Origin: Cyathus striatus
Lineage: Eukaryota > Basidiomycota > Agaricomycetes > Agaricales > Nidulariaceae
DNA: 64,000 nucleotides
Assembly: GCA_025738555.1 (NCBI GenBank)
Contig: JAOVFP010000006.1
Span: forward strand, 5,146,001-5,210,000
Direction: 5' to 3'
Shown here one piece after another: positions 59,801 through 64,000 of this stretch (positions are counted from its first letter, which is position 1; every line of letters starts with the position of its first letter). Both the position numbers and the translations under genes were made by a program. Under the pieces are notes generated by a model that saw only the letters and a program-made list of their open reading frames with translations, did no database searches and had not been told where the DNA came from.

Positions 59801-60049
59801 AGTATTGGAAACATAGTAATATGACATTCTGAGCTACTTTCTTAAAAAAAATATTGCACCTTAAATAAGTTGACAAATAAATATTTTTTCGGGAAAATAA
59901 CTCAAACATTCTGTTTGAATTATCAAACACTACAACTTGTTCAAGCCAGATATGCACAAAAATGAGCAATGAAGGAGGAATTTCAGCTCTTCGAAGTGGT
60001 AAGATTTGGATTACATAAGGGTGTTGGATCCATCTGTCATCTACCTTAG
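56833..60049 (-). mobile_element. 3.2-kb Tc1/mariner-type element with transposase
   Basis: Terminal repeats TAAGGTAGATGACGGATGG (left) and TAAGGTAGATGACAGATGG (from the right), continuing with ATCCA and a TTATGTAA block. It interrupts gene D copy 2 at GAGGTA/TAGATAGG, where copy 1 has GAGGTGGATGGGG, so the TA duplication is directly visible. It encodes a transposase on the minus strand (next entry). Confidence 0.95.
57000..59663 (-). pseudogene. Tc1/mariner-type DDE transposase
   Basis: From the ATG at 59663 (MGRRSTSTKNHLNN): acidic N-terminal part; a helical part around 59310-59170; a segment ending KDKKLDVFF near 58700; the block at 58487-58077 with WCWLKRMSWRYGKKKNGMY and HDESTFYAND; 57770-57516 with MFDSAPSHQKRAPDALSA; 57440-57220 with HCELNFIEQYWG; and a tail LTGPEAAWANKMYHGH near 57090. 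Presumed catalytic residues: D at 58104-58106, D about 57762, E at 57339-57341. These are the marks of the DDE superfamily transposase common in Agaricomycetes, which moves elements by TA-targeted cut-and-paste. Frame changes, stops (for example TGA after AND) and possibly introns separate the pieces, so activity is unlikely. Confidence 0.8.
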
Positions 60050-60850
60050 ATAGGGAAGTGGATGTAGAGATAGCGTTTGGGGTTGAGGAAACAGGCAGAG
60101 ATTCCACCAATGATAGGGTAGTGGACGTTAATACCAGAACATCGCTTGTCTCGGATGTTGAAGTTGAAGCTGTCGTTCCTGTAGCAGTAGCATGTTCATC
60201 CACCAAATTATCTGTTATTACGTCCCTAGCAGGTTGATCTTTATCCACCGCCTCCATCGAAATATCAGTATCCTTCAGAGGGTCTTCTGTCCTAGAAGCG
60301 GTAGGAGCATCGTTGTCCCCGATTCCATCGAAATGTCAGCATCCATCTGTTCAGGAGCAGTAGCATCGTCTAAAGATAACGCGGCCCCATTCGCTGCTTC
60401 AGGAGCACTCGCAGCCACCGATTCCACACCCAGCATACGCTCCAGCATGGTAGGAGGCATTAAAGACGACCCATCCCCAACCTCGAGCTGTTTATCCACA
60501 GTCATAGCACATTCCATTGAATGCGATTCAATAGGCGCCGATAATTCATTCGCCACATTCAATTCCAAAAGCGCGTGTACTGACTCCGAAGCAATTGCAG
60601 CGCCCATAGACCGTGACAAAGCAATTTCATCAGCGCCCATAACCTCTAAATCCCGCTTCTCCCCAACCAGCACCGAACACGAATCCAAAGCACTAGTCCC
60701 AGCACCATCAGTAGATAAACCCTCCCTCCCTTCAAGTTCTAACAACTTCACCCTTCTCCGCTCCTTCAACAACTCAAGGCGCCTCTCCAAATCCACTTTC
60801 CGCTGCTCCGGGATATCATCAAGTGACGAGCTTGTCCCAGCCTCCACCAC
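60050..60850 (-). pseudogene. Gene D copy 2, middle part
   Basis: The frame 60850-60275 has a coiled-coil start (DIPEQRKVDLERRLELLKE), then Ser/Ala/Glu-rich low complexity; a one-base change near 60325 shifts to the frame 60257-60050, which matches copy 1 (EAVDKDQPARDVI). About 400 bp of this region is deleted from copy 1. At 60049 the gene is interrupted by the 3.2-kb transposon. Confidence 0.65.
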
Positions 60851-60971
60851 AGCAGCCCAATCCTAGGTGTGAAATTCAGCAAGAGGAGTACAGGGAACCG
60901 CTGAATCCAACTCGTCAGAAGGATAAGTCAACGAAGGCGGATCTGAAAATGATATAGATGCAGAGATTGAA

Positions 60972-62241
60972 TTAGATCGTGTCGAAGTTGAAAGTGAGCA
61001 TGGATGATGCATATGGGACGCCTATTGGTGGAGAGTTGATTATTGGATCTGAGAATGTCGACGGTGCTGGGGATATCGGCGTCGTTGTGTCCGGTACCTC
61101 CCCAGCCTTTGAATCGGTCTCTCCAGAGACAACCACCGGAGTAGTTCCCGAGGCGGAAGCACCGTCCGTAACAGAAGTACGATCCTGCACGACGGACACA
61201 GGAAACCCTTGTCCCGCTGCAGACCTATACTCCCCTGCATTAACCACCGATACACCTCCTTGAATAGCAGAACCCCCAGTCCCACATTTGGAAAATGGTA
61301 CGTCCATTAATGGCGAGTTGATTAATGTGGCCTGTGAATTAAGCTGCTTCGAAGTTTCACCAGACGCAACCACCGGAGTGGAAGCACTGTTGGTAGCAGA
61401 TATACCTCCTTGAACAACAGAACCTGCAGTCTTGATCATTGGAGAGTCGACCACTGGATCTGAGAATGTCGACGATGACGGTCTTGCTTCGCTGCTGTCT
61501 TCGTTAGCAGAAGTGCGATCCTCCAAAACAGACACAACCCCACCCCCACCAGCACTGGTAGGAAAAACAATATACGGCCGACTGACATACTCCGGCGCCT
61601 TAACCTCCAACACCTCAGGACGCGGGGATACCGCACAGCTCCTGATCGGAATCGAGAGTACGTCGGTACTGAGGAGTGCTGGAAGTGCCAAGGCGGATGC
61701 AATGGATGATAGGGAAGGGGATGGGGAGGGTGGGGAGGGTGTTACGAGGTTTGTGTTTGTGGGGTTAATGGGGAGTGTTGTTGTGGGGAGGGGGGGAGGG
61801 GGAGGTTCTTGAGGGAGGATACGATCGCCGCCCATCTCAACATCGCCCACCGCCGTACTTCCTTCCTGTCCTTCCCCACCAAGAGAAAGAGAAACACCCA
61901 GCTCAATCTCCCCCACAGGCTCAATCTTAACCCTCTTCCGCCTCCTCCCTTCCTCGCCTTCCTAGCCTCCCTCCCTCGCAACCCTAGCTTCCTCCCGAAT
62001 CCGGATACACCGCGGATCATCGTCGACCCTTGTTCCGGTGATAACGAGTTCGTTTGCACGGGCGTATGTGCCGTTGTCCCATCGATAACCCACAATCCTT
62101 GCTGGGGCAGATAAGGAAGAAGGGAAAGATGGGGACGGAGGGAGTGAAGGGGAGAAAATGGGTAAAAGGCCATTCCCAAAGCGAGTTCGGTGGGTGTTAG
62201 ATGGAAGCCTTTGTGGCCTTTTAGGGTCATTGATTTCCACT
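60972..62241 (-). pseudogene. Gene D copy 2, exon 2
   Basis: Begins at 62241 after a CCCCACAG acceptor with WKSMTLKGHKGFHLTPTE in frame with exon 1. A 22-bp deletion (compare copy 1 near 8140) shifts the frame, so the RIVGYRWDN block is read in another frame. An in-frame TAG near 61967 precedes a basic RRRKRVKIEP stretch, a likely nuclear localisation signal, and 300 residues of Ser/Thr/Pro/Val-rich sequence with imperfect repeats (SGETSKQLNSQ, SGETDSKAGE; VVQDRTSV, VLEDRTSA). Copy 2 keeps the full length but carries its own lesions. Confidence 0.65.
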
Positions 62242-62683
62242 CTGTGGGGTATGTTAGTGAGTGATATGAAGGTCGCAGAAAGGAAGAAAAGAATAATAGA
62301 ATGGTGGTTTGGAATATGAAGTAGGTATGGTTATCTTAAGTGCGGTTTATATTGAGCGGCGAATTCAAAGAATAAACCGATGAATCGTGCAGAAATAGAG
62401 CGTAGAAAGAAAGAGACATTATGACGGCAGCGAAGATGAAGAACTGAAAGAAATGAACAAAGGAGTAGTAAAGATTAGAAATGACATAAAGGAAAGGGTG
62501 GTAGATGATAAAATGGGCTTAGAGTGGGAAAGAGGAAGACGGGGACGACGATAAGAGGTTACACGGAGAAAAGAGAGTAGAAAGTCGGTGAAATATAAAC
62601 TAAAAGACGAATAAAACCGACAAGCGAAAGGGGGTACGACGAAGAAAAGACGAATCCTCGTAAAGAACAGAACCAAAACTCAC

Positions 62684-63392
62684 CACGTCTACAAACATCC
62701 CTCTCATACTCCTCCTTAAACTCCATCCAAAACGCCCTAACATACTCTTCCCGATTAACCATCCACCCCCACCAATACCTCGTCAGGACCCTATCAAACA
62801 TCATACACCTCCACCGGGCACTCAACCTGCCTTTTCCCTTCTTGCCCATAGCCACACGCGCACTCTCAAGAAACAAAAAACACAGCCTTGATAAATTCAA
62901 GAGATCGAACTTGTAGTTCTCCCACTCGACCTCTGGAGGAGGGTCTTCGGATGTGAGGACGAGACGTACACTTTCCCAGAGGTACTTTCCACAAAACATC
63001 AATGGGATCCTGTATCCCAGCGGAAGGAGGACCTTGGGTCCACCCACGATCCCAATTTCGCAAAATTGCTCCTTTGGATCGGAAGGTTGGGGTGGGATCG
63101 AGAAGCATTGTTTTTGTAGGAGGGGGATTATGTCTACTTGCGTGGATAAGGTAGGATAGATGGGCGCGAGCTCTGCGGGATGACGCCAGTTTATGTCGTC
63201 TATGTTTTTGGGGTTTGCGATGGGTGTTGTGAGTGGGACGTGGATTGGGGGTGGGATTGTGGTTGGTGCGGGGGATGCTGATGCGGATGCGGATGCTGTG
63301 GTTGTGGAAGGTGCGGTGGGTATGGTGCGGTTTGAGCGTCTGCGGTGGATTGCTGAGATCGAGTCTGTCTGTTTGCTCGATTTGCGTGGCAT
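62684..63392 (-). CDS. Gene D copy 2, exon 1: unknown basidiomycete protein
   Basis: 236 open codons from the ATG at 63392 (MPRKSSKQTD), nearly identical to copy 1, one Glu shorter in the EEE run, ending at a GTGAGT donor (62683-62678). Few synonymous or conservative differences, so the duplication is recent. The intron to 62241 is 442 bp and also well conserved with copy 1. As in copy 1, longer frames starting upstream are not shared and are taken as 5' untranslated sequence. Function unknown. Confidence 0.65.
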
Positions 63393-64000
63393 GTTGGGTG
63401 GGAGTGGAAGGTGTGGGAGTAAGAGAATGAAAAAAAGGAAAGCAGGAAACAAGGGTGGTTGTTTTGGCGATGGGTAACAAACGAGTCTTGGGTATAAAGA
63501 AAGTCGTATGCTCGTAGGAAAGTCGACTCGAGTCGATGACAAACTCGCAATTTGCAGTTGTTGCTCGACATTTCCACCGACGCCACGAGTATTTTTCCAC
63601 CCTCCGGTTCTTCCCTCGCTTGCTCACTGGCGCGCTCGTTGGTTCGGCTTTGCTCTTGGACTTGAGCTCTGCTCTGCTTTGCTTACCTTGAAGGGATCGA
63701 TCTTGTCGATGGTGAAGATTCTGGAACGTGGCGACGACTCAGACTCAGTGGGTTGGTCGACGCTACGACGAGTGGTCGATAAAGGACTTGGGTGATGCAT
63801 GGACAAGCTTGGGCGTGGTTCTATAACAGGCTACGGGACATGACGAGCTTCCAGCGTACGTTCTCTACCCCTCACTTGCACTACCCCCACTCCTCTCCCG
63901 CCAGCGCTCAACCCCTCTCTTCTCCCCTTCCCCTCTGTCCCTCTCGCTCCCCCCTCCCAGTATCCCACTAGTCATCCGCCACACGTCATCAGACCCTCAC
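63393..64000. promoter_or_regulatory. Upstream region of gene D copy 2
   Basis: Aligns with 9373-9970, with several small indels (63560-63600 and 63640-63860 differ most). C/T-rich tracts at 63870-63960. It runs off the window edge, so the duplicated block extends further. Confidence 0.55.

Noticed and set aside
60192..60866. 224-residue + strand frame
   Set aside because: Antisense to gene D copy 2; the minus-strand reading matches copy 1 and has a coiled coil.

Overview
The window looks like a transposon-dense stretch of a basidiomycete nuclear genome, most likely from an Agaricomycete. Four things point there: multi-exon genes with introns of about 50-70 bp; a KDZ transposase remnant; a Tc1/mariner-type transposase of the kind common in mushrooms; and a Ty3/gypsy polyprotein of the FIDD reverse-transcriptase type. 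I see no rRNA gene, no intact tRNA gene and no CRISPR array. All family calls rest on motifs read by eye.

The base composition is a mosaic. Most of 13.8-52 kb is almost free of CpG. About 6.9-13.7 kb, 52.5-56.8 kb and 60-64 kb keep CpG. Nearly all premature stops in the decayed genes are TGA where CGA (Arg) would be expected, so the old copies look like products of CpG-to-TpG decay.

Layout. 0-4.5 kb: inverted repeats, 20-, 40- and 160-bp tandem arrays. 4.5-6.9 kb: three consecutive TA-flanked Tc1/mariner-type elements. 6.9-10 kb: copy 1 of a two-exon nuclear-protein-like gene ('gene D'). 10.8-11.3 kb: two convergent tRNA-derived units. 11.9-13.6 kb: an F-box/LRR-like gene. 13.8-22.9 kb: decayed repeats, a CpG-decayed copy of the gene D upstream region, a hAT-like element with a perfect 8-bp target duplication and a 1.5-kb Tc1-type element carrying unknown ORFs. 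22.9-33.4 kb: a truncated gypsy gag, three copies of a hAT-like family with a 19-bp satellite inside, a KDZ transposase remnant, a minisatellite and a solo LTR. 33.4-40.2 kb: a Ty3/gypsy element with a 5' LTR. 40.3-43.8 kb: two spliced genes antisense to pol. 47.9-50 kb: another hAT-like element (8-bp duplication) split by a foldback repeat. 50.2-53.2 kb: an apparently open many-exon gene of unknown function. 53.5-54.5 kb: an unusual 981-bp inverted-repeat element with a 6-7-bp duplication. 54.8-64 kb: copy 2 of gene D, interrupted by a 387-bp MITE and by a 3.2-kb Tc1/mariner element whose transposase still shows D, D and E.

The two gene D copies work as a natural before/after pair. Copy 1 preserves the empty target sites of both insertions in copy 2, so element ends and TA duplications can be read directly. 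The best candidates for undescribed biology are the hAT-like family whose interior is an expandable 19-bp satellite bounded by palindromic subterminal repeats, the antisense gene pair downstream of pol, and the 53.5-54.5 kb element with seven same-strand CGGACA motifs and a tRNA-Ser-like segment.
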